From JAJZEO01 sp964477345 (GTDB lineage Bacteria; Chlamydiota; Chlamydiia; Chlamydiales; 2-12-FULL-49-11), in NCBI GenBank assembly GCA_964477345.1, contig CAYZDL010000012.1, forward strand, positions 1 to 50,428: DNA of 50,428 nucleotides. Reading direction: 5' to 3'. Below the pieces are notes generated by a model. The model made no database searches. It saw only the letters and a program-made list of their open reading frames with translations, and was not told where the DNA came from. Positions 16,364-24,590 of this stretch are shown here, one piece after another. Each line of letters starts with the position of its first letter. Position 1 is the stretch's first letter. A program made the position numbers and the translations under genes.

Positions 16364-16387
16364 AGTCTAACAAAATGGGAAAATACG

Positions 16388-16666
16388 ATGCGCAAGATCA
16401 TACTAGCATGCATTGTTTTTTTATGCCAATTCAGTCTCAGAGCTGAAAAATACTACATCGCATTGGATCAAATATATACAACTCCTCAAGGCATGTTTTT
16501 GCATACCGAGAATGATCTTTTCTATGAGTTATCAGCTCTATATCATGATCATCAAGGTTTCTATATTACCGAAATGAGTCCAATGTATTTTTGGCGTTGT
16601 GTATGTGGTCATTGGAATTATCATACCGTTTCTTATTGTGAAAAATGCGACCGTCAGCGGTCGTGA
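16388..16666 (+). CDS. Small secreted protein with a C-terminal zinc-ribbon-like motif
   Basis: This 92-residue protein has a signal peptide (residues 1-19) and a short strand-rich body. Its end WRCVCGHWNYHTVSYCEKCDRQ contains two C-x1-2-C knuckles spaced 13 residues apart, like a zinc ribbon or RanBP2-type finger. Only this small domain is present. The gene lies directly before the recombined toxin fragment and the glycosyltransferase, and its original 3' neighbours were likely replaced. The role is unknown; a secreted zinc finger would be unusual outside the cell and may indicate a domain acting in the host. Confidence 0.5.
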   Translation: MRKIILACIVFLCQFSLRAEKYYIALDQIYTTPQGMFLHTENDLFYELSALYHDHQGFYITEMSPMYFWRCVCGHWNYHTVSYCEKCDRQRS

Positions 16667-16675
16667 AAGTAAAAA

Positions 16676-16786
16676 CATTCAGAAGGGTTTGAATGGAGAG
16701 GTAAGGATGATCCAAAAACTGATAAAGGAGCTTGGCATAATCCTGAGAGTAATGAAAGTTTACATCCCGATTTTTATTTTATTTAG
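16676..16786 (+). pseudogene. Fragment of an Ntox37-type toxin tip
   Basis: In a frame different from the glycosyltransferase the DNA reads HSEGFEWRGKDDPKTDKGAW and then HNPESNESLHPDF before running into a stop at 16784. This matches the first half of the tips at 1890-2080 and 13840-14070 (EGFxWKGxGxPxSGxGxW and LHPDL). After the LHPD the similarity ends exactly where similarity of the following DNA to the glycosyltransferase copy at 14716 begins, so the tip was cut by recombination with that gene. Confidence 0.8.
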
Positions 16787-17915
16787 TTTTGTGGTTACCC
16801 TGGATGCTACGGTTTGCCTCAATATGATCGTGAAAGATGAAAGGGAAGTGATTGAAAAATGCTTGGCGTCGGTCAAGCCATTGATTGATTATTGGGTGAT
16901 TGTCGATACGGGATCCACCGATGGGACGCAGAAGATCATCAAGGAGTACATGAAGGGGATTCCGGGGGAACTTCATGAAAGGCCATGGGTCAATTTTGAG
17001 CACAATCGGAATGAGGCGCTAACCCTGGCGAAGAGTAGAGGGGACTATATTTTACTCATTGATGCTGATGAGGTGTTAAGCTATGAGCCCCAGTTTTCTT
17101 TGTCACCACTGACGGAGGATTATTATCATATCCTAGTAAGACAAATCGATGCGGTCGATTTTTTACGCGTTTCCCTGGTGAAGGCAAAGTTGCCTTGGAA
17201 ATGGGTTGGAATCCTTCATGAGTATATCGATTGCCCGTCTGCGAAGAGTTTTTCGGTTCTTTCAGGTGTCATGAACCTTTGTAATACCAATGTCCCAAGC
17301 GGTCGATCTCTAGATCCCCACAAATACCTCAAAGATGCCGCTGTTTTTGAAGAGGCGTTAAAAAATGAGCCCAATAAGAGCCGGTATGTTTACTACCTGG
17401 CGCAAAGTTACATGGCGGCAAATCAAGATGAATTAGCTTTGAAGAACTATGAAAAAAGGGCAGGGATGCAAAGTCTCGATATCCAAGAAACCTTCTTTGC
17501 TCACTACTGTGCTGGGAAAATTCGCGAGAATCGTGGTGATTATGAGGGCGCTTTGAAAAACTTCATGAACGCTTACACGTTTCATCCTACCAGAGCCGAG
17601 CCTCTTTTTCGCGCAAGTGTCGTCTATCGGAAAATGGGGAATCCCTTTATTGGATATCTTGTTTCCAAATATGCACTCACTATTCCCAGGCCACTAGAGA
17701 CCTGTGTAGAGTATGGGCCCTACGAATATGGGATTCTTGTCGAATTTGCCAACTGCGCTCTTCTCACCGGAAGATGGCAAGAGGGGCTCGAGGCGTCGGA
17801 GAAGCTTCTTTCGATTCCCAATTTACCCCCGGATCTTAAACCGAGTGTGGTCTCTAATATTGTGCTCGCGAAGAAAAATCTTTCGACAACAATTTCTAAT
17901 CGTCATTTAAGATAA
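16752..17915 (+). CDS. Family 2 glycosyltransferase with C-terminal TPR repeats
   Basis: The 387-residue product starts at ATG 16752, inside the toxin fragment, since translation further upstream uses the toxin DNA in a shifted frame. Residues 4-19 are hydrophobic; then VCLNMIVKDEREVIEKCL, WVIVDTGSTDGT, NRNEAL and DYILLIDADEVL (Asp104, Asp106) give the GT-A fold of inverting family 2 enzymes with its metal-binding DxD. The C-terminal half has tetratricopeptide units (YYLAQSYMAANQDELALKNYEK, HYCAGKIRENRGDYEGALKNF). Such GT2-TPR proteins add sugars to protein or cell-surface acceptors. The promoter and native N terminus may have been lost in the fusion. Stubs of its 3' end occur at 20529 and 23233. 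Confidence 0.8.
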   Translation: MKVYIPIFILFSFVVTLDATVCLNMIVKDEREVIEKCLASVKPLIDYWVIVDTGSTDGTQKIIKEYMKGIPGELHERPWVNFEHNRNEALTLAKSRGDYILLIDADEVLSYEPQFSLSPLTEDYYHILVRQIDAVDFLRVSLVKAKLPWKWVGILHEYIDCPSAKSFSVLSGVMNLCNTNVPSGRSLDPHKYLKDAAVFEEALKNEPNKSRYVYYLAQSYMAANQDELALKNYEKRAGMQSLDIQETFFAHYCAGKIRENRGDYEGALKNFMNAYTFHPTRAEPLFRASVVYRKMGNPFIGYLVSKYALTIPRPLETCVEYGPYEYGILVEFANCALLTGRWQEGLEASEKLLSIPNLPPDLKPSVVSNIVLAKKNLSTTISNRHLR

Positions 17916-18053
17916 GTTTTTTGACCGTTCATCAAAACTAGAGAGATTATTTTCGTCATATACATAAATGGTGATTTCTCTTTCTTCATTGGGGGTTAAG
18001 TAAATGACAACTTTATTTATTCTTGCATCTGCATCCAAATTGTAAATTCTCAT
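17907..18053 (-). CDS. Short orphan immunity gene with internal deletion
   Basis: This 48-codon gene encodes MRIYNLDADARINKVVIYLT, then PNEEREITIYVYDENNLSSF and ERSKNLS. It parallels the 79-residue gene at 18196-18435 at both ends (MRILDDESDKKLDTVSIFLT and KEITICLYDEQNL) but lacks about 25 internal residues in between. It overlaps the end of the convergent glycosyltransferase gene by 9 bases. It could be a degenerate or shortened immunity protein and probably does not work as such. Confidence 0.5.
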   Translation of the reverse strand: MRIYNLDADARINKVVIYLTPNEEREITIYVYDENNLSSFDERSKNLS

Positions 18054-18174
18054 AGATCCCAAATTCTCTGTAATTTTTTATAATGCCTCGTGCATCATCA
18101 AAAAACACACAGACAGTTTCTGTGAAGTCGTCACATTCAGGCCCTTCGACTCGAATCAAAACTCTTTCTTGGTT
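18013..18174 (-). pseudogene. Fragment of another immunity-like protein
   Basis: A 53-codon frame without a start reads RVLIRVEGPECDDFTETVCV, then FFDDARGIIKNYREFGIYEN, and overlaps the start of the gene at 17907-18053 in a different frame. The sequence is clearly protein-like (a strand-turn-strand with a DDFTE motif) and resembles small immunity proteins, though no family is named. It appears to be the residue of another immunity gene in this minus-strand array. Confidence 0.4.
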
Positions 18175-18195
18175 TCATTGGTTAGCATGGTTAAA

Positions 18196-18435
18196 TCACT
18201 TATCTTCTTTAATTAACCTTATTGATCTTGGATTGAGATCTCCCAAATTTTGCTCATCATAGAGGCAAATGGTTATCTCCTTTTGATAATCAGTACTTGA
18301 TAAATGAGAATGTTGTAATTTGGGGTTGTTCAATAGTTGGCTTAAATAGCTCTGTAATTGAATAGCCTCCTCTTTAGTTAGAAAAATACTAACAGTATCT
18401 AATTTTTTGTCAGATTCATCGTCTAAAATTCTCAA
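18196..18435 (-). CDS. Immunity protein of the TPR polymorphic toxin
   Basis: The 79-residue protein starts at a TTG (18435) behind GGAG, 11 bases after the toxin stop. It reads MRILDDESDKKLDTVSIFLTKEE and later KEITICLYDEQNLGDLN. I recall this type of small protein (MxI-x-x-x-D-x-x-x-x-I-x-x-V-x-I-x-L-T-x-x-E-A) as a frequent immunity partner of toxins whose tip ends in HLHLE...IYPIDVPH. The TTG start is also used in the stub at 20320. It is intact and coupled to the frameshifted toxin. Confidence 0.6.
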   Translation of the reverse strand: MRILDDESDKKLDTVSIFLTKEEAIQLQSYLSQLLNNPKLQHSHLSSTDYQKEITICLYDEQNLGDLNPRSIRLIKEDK

Positions 18436-18446
18436 AATATCATCTC

Positions 18447-20211
18447 CTACCTATGTGGAACGTCGATTGGATATACTCGACTGATTTCTTGCCATTCACC
18501 ATCAACAAATTGTTCAAGATGTAGATGAGGGCTTTCATGAGGGGCAGGTCTATTAAAATCAAATCGCAACTTCCTTAAACCATCTTTAGATATAAAAATG
18601 GGATCCCCAGCTTTGTTGCGGATAAATTGTGTGCCCTCTCCCAGCCATCCAGAAACCTGGTTCTCTAATTGTACGACTTCTGCAATTTTTGCACCAGTTT
18701 CTAGGCCAATGGTTGATTCTAGAAGAAGGGTTTTTTCGGCGGCTTCGCATCCGGCCCGGACTTCTTTTAAAACTCTAGTCGTTTTAACTCCTTTTGCGGC
18801 AAGTTTGCCTGCAGCTCCGGGAACGACAATGTCTGAACCAAGTTTACCAAAAGCATATCCTGCTAAGTTTCCCCGCTCGGTGGGGGAGAGGTTTTCCCAA
18901 TTGGTCACAAGTTGGTGAAGTTCTGGTGCGAGTATTTGGGCTAAAGTTTCCCACTCATCAGATTTTGCAAGTTCATTTAAGTGTTTGAAGGAATGGTAGA
19001 GCTGTACGCTCGTGAGGACGGGATGAGTTGCTAATTCTGCACCAAAATTAACCATTCCTTTAGCAGAATCGCAAACCCCGGTTCGAAGGCCTTTTACAAA
19101 TCCGCTCCCAAATTCATTGATCCCGACAGGATCTAGCGAGTGCTTGGTATAGGTGTTATAGTCTTCGATAGATTTTTCATGTTGACCAGCATTGAGATAA
19201 GCTATGCTTCTATCTAAATAAGGATCGGGATTCGAGGGATCGAGCTCTATCACTTTTCCAAAACTTTCCAAAGCTTGGTTGTTATACCCATAAGTTAAGG
19301 CCTTTTCTCCCTGTGCTTGGTAGTAAACTGTAGAGAAATCACTATTACTACCTGGGGTCGTATATTTATAAGAGTAGTCTGTAGAAAATTTACGGTCGAT
19401 TGCCAAGTGGCCAATATCTTGTGCGTGAGTGGCTTGTGGATCAAGATTTTTAAGGGTGTCGTGGGCAAAGAGAGAGCCTAAAGTTCTTCCTTTTTCTTCC
19501 AAGGAGAGCTGTTCAGGTTGTCTCATGGAATCAGGTGGTGGAAGGAGTTGTTCTTTGGAAATGGTTTCCTTAAAAGAACCGGCTTTATTATCTAAGCTCT
19601 CCTTCAAAGCGGAGGCTCCGGCTGCACCTGCGGTTGCTGTTCCTAAAGCTGCCACCCCTGAAACTACGACAACGGTTGCAACTATGGCCACAGTTGCAAC
19701 TAATATCGCAGCTCCAATAATGATTTCTTTCTTGTGGTTTCTGACAAATTCTTTGGTTTTCTCACACTGTTCTTTTACCCACCCTGCGGGATAAACAGGC
19801 TCTTTTTGGTTGTAAAAAACAGCGGATCTTATGAAGTAATCATATTCCTCACCAAACGAGAAAGAGTAGTCATTAGAATTGCCATCACTTTGCAAAAGCT
19901 CTTGAATCTCTCTCTAGAATGGCTTCCTCTTCATGATTATCATGTAGCGATCCCTGCATGGCCAGGTTGGCTAAAAAGCAGTTAATGCGTTCTAACTGAG
20001 CCGGGGTAGATCTTTTCTCAAGATCTCCTTCTTCGAGTTCTTTAAGCAAATTAAGGATGTCGTCGTAGGAGATAGAGGAGGCTGTTTCGGATTTTTCTAC
20101 GGGAGATTGCAATTGTAAAGTGAAGGGGACGTTAGCTTGTGAATGTAAAATTATTGAGGGTAAGCTACACAGTAAAAGTGCATGAACAAAAAGTTTCTTG
20201 TGCTTCTGCAT
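18447..20211 (-). pseudogene. Large secreted TPR polymorphic toxin split by a frameshift
   Basis: Two ORFs form one gene: 20211-19885 (signal peptide of about 25 residues, then a domain with SYDDILNLLKELEEGDLEK and INCFLANLA) and 19895-18447 (FSFGEEYDYFIRSAVFYNQ, a hydrophobic segment KEIIIGAAILVATVAIVATV, TPR units such as PYLDRSIAYLNAGQHEKSIEDY, a pretoxin region WENLSPTERGNLAGYAFGKL followed by GSDIVVPGAAGK, and the tip RFDFNRPAPHESPHLHLEQF). I recall this architecture from Parachlamydia-type genomes as one protein of about 580 residues. The frame breaks at a short TC tract (19907-19914, GA on the coding strand): with one more GA unit the join would read LEREIQELLQSD. In the present form the N-terminal part ends at 19885. 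An ATG-independent restart is possible but would lack the signal peptide. Confidence 0.8.
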
Positions 20212-20319
20212 AATAGCCTCCTGGCAATTTAAATGTACATAAACCGTTGATTATAAATTTCGAAAATAGGATCAGGATAGATTTATTGTAAAGGAAAAGT
20301 TTAAATAGGAGATGGGACT

Positions 20320-20397
20320 TTGAGAATTGTAGATGATGAATCTGACAAAAAAATAGATAAGATTACTATTTTTCTAACTACAGAAGAGGCTATTTAA
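20320..20397 (+). pseudogene. Truncated immunity gene on the opposite strand
   Basis: A TTG-started 25-codon frame behind TAGGAG reads MRIVDDESDKKIDKITIFLT, then TEEAI and a TAA. It is nearly the same as the start of the immunity gene at 18435 (MRILDDESDKKLDTVSIFLT, then KEEAI) and stops where that gene continues with QLQSYL. The inverted orientation relative to the toxin's own gene, 108 bases from the toxin start, suggests copying by inversion. Positions 20212-20319 otherwise hold only the toxin promoter region. Confidence 0.7.
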
Positions 20398-20476
20398 GCT
20401 AATTATTGAACAACTCAATCAAAGAAGATCAGTGATTTAACCAAATTGCTTTTTCATAAAGCCCAGATAGCGTGCG

Positions 20477-20580
20477 AGCCCCCTGCGATAAGTTGCGTTG
20501 CATTTGCATCTAATACGACACAACTGACGATCTTAAACCAGGTGTAATTCCGAGTAGTGTGCTGGCCAAGAAATCTTTTA
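20477..20580 (+). repeat. Composite stub: BNR-gene 3' end joined to glycosyltransferase 3' end
   Basis: Bases 20508-20528 (GCATTTGCATCTAATACGAC plus following bases) match the end of the BNR gene at 23112-23135. From GATCTTAAACC (20529) the sequence matches the 3' end of the glycosyltransferase (DLKPGVIPSSVLAKKSF versus DLKPSVVSNIVLAKKNL). Just before, 20482-20504 reads as the reverse complement of the BNR end (GAGCCCCCTGCGATAAGTT versus GGAGGCTC after AACTTATCGCA), a fold-back junction. The rest of 20398-20728 shows no gene; it is AT-rich and contains the BNR gene's upstream region. Confidence 0.65.
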
Positions 20581-20728
20581 AAACTAAAATTATAAATTTA
20601 ATTTTAAATATTTCTATTTACAACCGGATAAAATCGAAAAAGATGGGTTAAATACGCAACTAGTGATAAAATGCGCAACTAATAAAAGAGGTTAACAGAA
20701 ATTTTATCAATCCCGTCAAGGAGACTTT

Positions 20729-23188
20729 ATGGAACCAACACGAAATAAAGGGCTAGTGCTTAACCTCCAGGATTTATCTGGCAGTAGCAGGCTGAGTGAT
20801 GCGTCAAATGGTCTTTTTGAGTCGACCGATTTTGGTGAGGAAGGTGCCACTCCCAGCTCTACTACACCTTTGCATAGACTTGAAGAGGGATGGGACGATA
20901 CTGTTTATGATGTACGATCTAAAGGTAGTACATTTAAGGCGTGGGATTCAGAGAGGTACGCTACAGGGGATGGTGACAACAATTATGGTACTAGGTCCGT
21001 GGGGGAAAAGGGTGCAGCAAGCACCGTAGGTTCAGGTGATTTTGGGAACGGTAAATTTGGACCATGGAATCCTGAGCTCTATGAAACGGGGCCTAATAAT
21101 AATTACGGTGTTGTACCTCTAGCAGAGAAAAGAACCGTTAGTAAGATTAACTCTGCTGATGCCGAGGCTGCAGGAGAAAAACCATCAAAGAGTTTATGGG
21201 GCCGCGGAGGCTGGGGCGACCATTGGAAAAGACGTGCTACTATGATATTGGGAGCCGCAGGTATAGTTGCATGCATAGCTGTTCCGATTATTGTAAAAAA
21301 AATGGGAACATCAGAATCACCACCTGCTCAAGATGATCCCGATGAGTGCCAACATCTCATAAATGGGATTCATAACTTTACACAAGTTGTCACTGCCTTA
21401 ACATGTGCGAATGGATCAGCGGCTAGTGCTCTCTCATTGCCAACTGCAGGTGCTTCATTCTGTAAAACCGCAGGTGCGGTTGCGATTGCTGCTACAAATA
21501 TCCTTACGACCCTCGGGCTACCTCTTGCTTACCTTCAACGTTCGTCAGCAGTCGATGAATTAGCCCCATCAGACTTTACAGCCGAAGATGTCCAAGAATT
21601 AATGGGTGAATTCTTAGAAACAGAGAGAGATCTCGACGAATTTTGCGATGCACAGCAGAGTCTACCTACCCCAAGTCCCACTCCAACCCCCACACCGAGT
21701 CCTGTAGTTAATCCTTCAAATGGCGGTGCCTCAGCCTCCTCAAGTTCGAGCTCTCTAATTGGATCTTCAGGCAGTATCTCGTCACCATCACCATCTCCGA
21801 CGCCGAGCCCTACACCTGATCCTTCTGTCAGCGACGCCTCAACAAATCCCACCCCGAGTCCTGTAGTTAATCCTTCAAATGGCGTTGCCCCAGCCTCTTC
21901 AAGTTCGAGCTCTCTAATTGGATCTTCAGGAAGTATCTCGTCACTATCTCCGACGCCGAGCCCTACACTTCAGGTTTCAAATAGTTTTTCGGCAACATCT
22001 TCTTCTTTGGTCATTGAATCTAGTAGCATATTACCATCCAGTTTTCAGCAAGCAGGAACTTCTTCGAGTACTTCTTTATCTAGTTCTCAGCAGAATTCGA
22101 TTTCCTCTATATTTGTACAACCCACCATTTTGCCGACTCCCTCATTTTCCGCAGCAACGACACCTTCTCCGGCGCCGGTAGTTACCAGCACTACTCAAGC
22201 TCCTACGCTTCCTCCTTCAACTTCATTAGCCGTAGCAAGCTCTACACCACCACCCACTACAATTACAACTACAACCTCAGTAAGGACAACCACTCCAATG
22301 AGTTTTGTATTGAGACAACTCTCAGGCCCAACTGGAGTTAGCTTTTGGACAGGTATTGCGTCCTCCGCCTCCGGAGAGCGATTTCTTGCAATAAATCGGC
22401 TTGTTAGCGGCAGTATCAATCTCTACCTCTATTCCAATTATGGAGCTACCTGGATCAAAATCCCTAATTTAGGTAGTGGCTGGTCAGGTGTTGCATCCTC
22501 TGCCTTGGGGCAAATTTTTGCTGCAAGCTCATTCGGTGGGAATCTTGTAATCTCGTTGGATGGTGGTGTCACTTGGAATAATCGCGCTCCGAATACCAGC
22601 GGTTGGTCTGGTATCGCAATCTCTTCTTCTGGGCAAAATCTTGTTGCATGCCAAAATGGTGGCAATATCTACATTTCTTCCAATTTCGGAACTACTTGGA
22701 CCCAAACCTCTGCACCAACTAGCAGTTGGAACTCTATTGCGTCATCCGCATCTGGGCAAAATTTTATTGCTTGTCAATTTATGAATGGTAATGTTTACAT
22801 CTCTTCCAATGGAGGAATCGATTGGCATGCCCCAACCTCCATCCCATCGGGGTACTGGGGATGTGTCGCAACCTCTCCCTCAGGGCAATATATGGCCGCA
22901 GGTTCAGCTGATGGGAGTCTTTGGATTTCTTCGAATTCGGGAACTAGCTGGATCCAAACCAACAACCCATCTGGGCAGTGGACGAGTATTACAATCTCAA
23001 CCAATGGGCAATACATGGCTGCGTCTCTAGGTGGGGGTAGTCTCTACACCTCATCTGATTTTGGAGCCACTTGGACCCCAAATGCTGTTCAGGACAATAA
23101 CTGGGGTGGTCTCGCATTTGCTTCTAATACGACAGAACTTATCGCAGGAGGCTCGAGCGGTGTATCGAGCGGTATCTGGGTTTCATGA
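20729..23188 (+). CDS. Membrane protein with mucin-like stalk and BNR (Asp-box) propeller
   Basis: The 819-residue protein begins behind AAGGAG without a signal peptide. Residues 1-170 are hydrophilic and contain two related units (AWDSERYATGDGDNNYGT and PWNPELYETGPNNNYGV). A membrane span lies at about 173-190 (MILGAAGIVACIAVPIIVKK), then a Cys-containing helical domain (about 205-310), then roughly 210 residues of Ser/Thr/Pro stalk, and finally a propeller from about 530 with Asp-box units S-x-x-x-G-x-T-W (SNYGATW, SLDGGVTW, SSNFGTTW, SSNSGTSW, SSDFGATW). No sialidase catalytic Arg triad or Tyr was recognised, so it is more likely a binding or structural protein. Type II topology would place the propeller outside. 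The lack of a signal peptide also fits a secreted inclusion-membrane-type protein. Confidence 0.7.
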   Translation: MEPTRNKGLVLNLQDLSGSSRLSDASNGLFESTDFGEEGATPSSTTPLHRLEEGWDDTVYDVRSKGSTFKAWDSERYATGDGDNNYGTRSVGEKGAASTVGSGDFGNGKFGPWNPELYETGPNNNYGVVPLAEKRTVSKINSADAEAAGEKPSKSLWGRGGWGDHWKRRATMILGAAGIVACIAVPIIVKKMGTSESPPAQDDPDECQHLINGIHNFTQVVTALTCANGSAASALSLPTAGASFCKTAGAVAIAATNILTTLGLPLAYLQRSSAVDELAPSDFTAEDVQELMGEFLETERDLDEFCDAQQSLPTPSPTPTPTPSPVVNPSNGGASASSSSSSLIGSSGSISSPSPSPTPSPTPDPSVSDASTNPTPSPVVNPSNGVAPASSSSSSLIGSSGSISSLSPTPSPTLQVSNSFSATSSSLVIESSSILPSSFQQAGTSSSTSLSSSQQNSISSIFVQPTILPTPSFSAATTPSPAPVVTSTTQAPTLPPSTSLAVASSTPPPTTITTTTSVRTTTPMSFVLRQLSGPTGVSFWTGIASSASGERFLAINRLVSGSINLYLYSNYGATWIKIPNLGSGWSGVASSALGQIFAASSFGGNLVISLDGGVTWNNRAPNTSGWSGIAISSSGQNLVACQNGGNIYISSNFGTTWTQTSAPTSSWNSIASSASGQNFIACQFMNGNVYISSNGGIDWHAPTSIPSGYWGCVATSPSGQYMAAGSADGSLWISSNSGTSWIQTNNPSGQWTSITISTNGQYMAASLGGGSLYTSSDFGATWTPNAVQDNNWGGLAFASNTTELIAGGSSGVSSGIWVS
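21695..21943. repeat. Two 90-bp direct repeats inside the mucin-like stalk
   Basis: Bases 21695-21784 and 21854-21943 are nearly identical and lie 159 bp apart, a multiple of three. Each encodes PSPVVNPSNG, then a run of serines, then SLIGSSGSISS. Duplication of this in-frame block lengthens the stalk without breaking the gene, so stalk length may vary between strains. Confidence 0.85.
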
Positions 23189-23232
23189 AAAGTCATTAAA
23201 TATAGCTTCTTTTGATTCCCAGTGTACATTCC

Positions 23233-23304
23233 GATCTTAAATCGGGTCTAATTTCCAATATTGTGCTTGTCAAGAAAAATCTTGCGAAAACAGTTTGCCA
23301 ATAA
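23233..23304 (+). pseudogene. 3'-end stub of the glycosyltransferase gene
   Basis: The 72 bases encode DLKSGLISNIVLVKKNLAKT and VCQ before a TAA, paralleling DLKPSVVSNIVLAKKNLSTT at the end of the glycosyltransferase (17832-17915). It sits 44 bases after the BNR gene. The same BNR-end plus glycosyltransferase-end order occurs in the stub at 20477-20580, so a whole block was once repeated. Confidence 0.75.
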
Positions 23305-23347
23305 TTTTTTTAATCGGATATATTGGGTTGATCTAAAGTAGGTTTTT

Positions 23348-24583
23348 ATGGTCCGTCAGCTCTTTTTTTTAGGGGTCTTCCTCTTCTTGGGAAATCGGGT
23401 TTTTGCACAGTATGCTTATGTGCCCAATTTGGGCAGCGCTAATGTGAGTGTCATTGATACAGCAAGCAACGCAGTAGTGGCAAACATTACGGTTGGAGGG
23501 CAGCCTTACGCAGCAGCAATCACTCCCAGTGGTGGTTATGTATATGTGACAAATATTAGTGGTGGCCGTGTAAATGTCATCGAGACATCAAATAATAGTG
23601 TGACGGCAACCGTTACGGTGGGAGCGAATCCCTTTGGTATTGCTATCACTCCTGATGGAAAGTATGCCTATGTGACATTTAACGGAGGGACAATAGTTCG
23701 AGTCATCGAAACATCAAACAATTCACTTTATGCAACGGTGACCGTAGGAAGTTTTCCTCTAGGTATTGCGATTACTCCGGATGGGAAGTATGGTTATGTA
23801 GCCAATAGCAACAATAGTGCTCAGGGCAACAGTGTCAGTGTGATTGAGATTGGGAATAATAGTGTCACTGCAACTGTTTCTGTGGGTATCTCTCCTAATT
23901 ACATTGCGATCACGCCAGATGGAAAATATGCATATGTGAGCAATAATGGCGAGAGTACCATTAGCGTGATAGAAATTGCAAATAATACAGTAGTGGCAAC
24001 GGTAACGGTGGGAGATAATCCTAAAGGGGTTGCGATCAATCCGAATGGAAATTACGCCTATGTGGCTAATAATACACCTGGGAATCTTAGTGTCATAGAG
24101 ATTGTAAACAATACGGTGATTGCGACTGTGACGGTGGGAAGCGGGCCTATTGGCGTAGGAGTGACGACAGATGGAAATTATGTCTATGTAGCGAATGGGG
24201 GTAATCTTCCAGGTGATGTGACCATTATTGAAACTTCAGACAATAAGGTAATCGCAACTGTTATGGTTGGAGCGGGGCCTACAGGTGTGGCGCTTCCGTT
24301 TTCGCTGTCGCCTGCAACAAATTTGACGGGGGAGCAGGTGAAGAATAATTTTGGGGTTAGGTACGAGCTTTTTAATGATTTGGCGTGGGAGGCGAGTCCA
24401 GCATCTGGGGTGGTGAGCTACACGGTGCAGCGCAATGGGACGTCGATTGGCAGTGTGAGTGCTTCATCTCCTCTGACTTTCACCGATCACAACAGAGCGA
24501 AAGGGACTACTTACAACTATTCTGTTATTGCAGTTGATTCTTTTGGGAATCAAAGTCTTTCTACAACTAGTCAACTTCCTTAG
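23348..24583 (+). CDS. Secreted YVTN beta-propeller protein with a C-terminal FnIII-like domain
   Basis: This 411-residue protein has a signal peptide (residues 1-20, ending VFAQ). Repeats of about 40 residues then follow the YVTN pattern: AYVPNLGSANVSVID, GYVYVTN, then KYAYVTF, KYGYVANSNN, KYAYVSNNG, NYAYVANN and NYVYVANGG, each followed by I-x-x-x-N-x-V-x-A-T-V-x-V-G-x-x-P. The last 90 residues (LAWEASPASGVVSYTVQRNG, TYNYSVIAVDSFGNQS) look like one fibronectin type III module. Such propellers are surface-layer or adhesion domains and can bind proteins. The next gene starts 7 bases later, so the two form an operon with a barrel protein. Confidence 0.85.
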   Translation: MVRQLFFLGVFLFLGNRVFAQYAYVPNLGSANVSVIDTASNAVVANITVGGQPYAAAITPSGGYVYVTNISGGRVNVIETSNNSVTATVTVGANPFGIAITPDGKYAYVTFNGGTIVRVIETSNNSLYATVTVGSFPLGIAITPDGKYGYVANSNNSAQGNSVSVIEIGNNSVTATVSVGISPNYIAITPDGKYAYVSNNGESTISVIEIANNTVVATVTVGDNPKGVAINPNGNYAYVANNTPGNLSVIEIVNNTVIATVTVGSGPIGVGVTTDGNYVYVANGGNLPGDVTIIETSDNKVIATVMVGAGPTGVALPFSLSPATNLTGEQVKNNFGVRYELFNDLAWEASPASGVVSYTVQRNGTSIGSVSASSPLTFTDHNRAKGTTYNYSVIAVDSFGNQSLSTTSQLP

Positions 24584-24590
24584 GGCGATC

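Noticed and set aside
16599..16751. N-terminal extension of the glycosyltransferase
   Set aside because: These codons read through the zinc-ribbon gene's end and a toxin fragment in a wrong frame; ATG 16752 directly precedes the conserved part.
21535..21852. Minus-strand ORF over the mucin-like stalk
   Set aside because: Its Gly/Val/Glu repeats are the antisense of the Ser/Thr/Pro codons; no independent support.
21650..22300. CRISPR array in the repetitive stalk region
   Set aside because: The repeats are two in-frame 90-bp blocks and Pro/Ser/Thr codon runs within a coding sequence, without regular spacers. No array was seen elsewhere.
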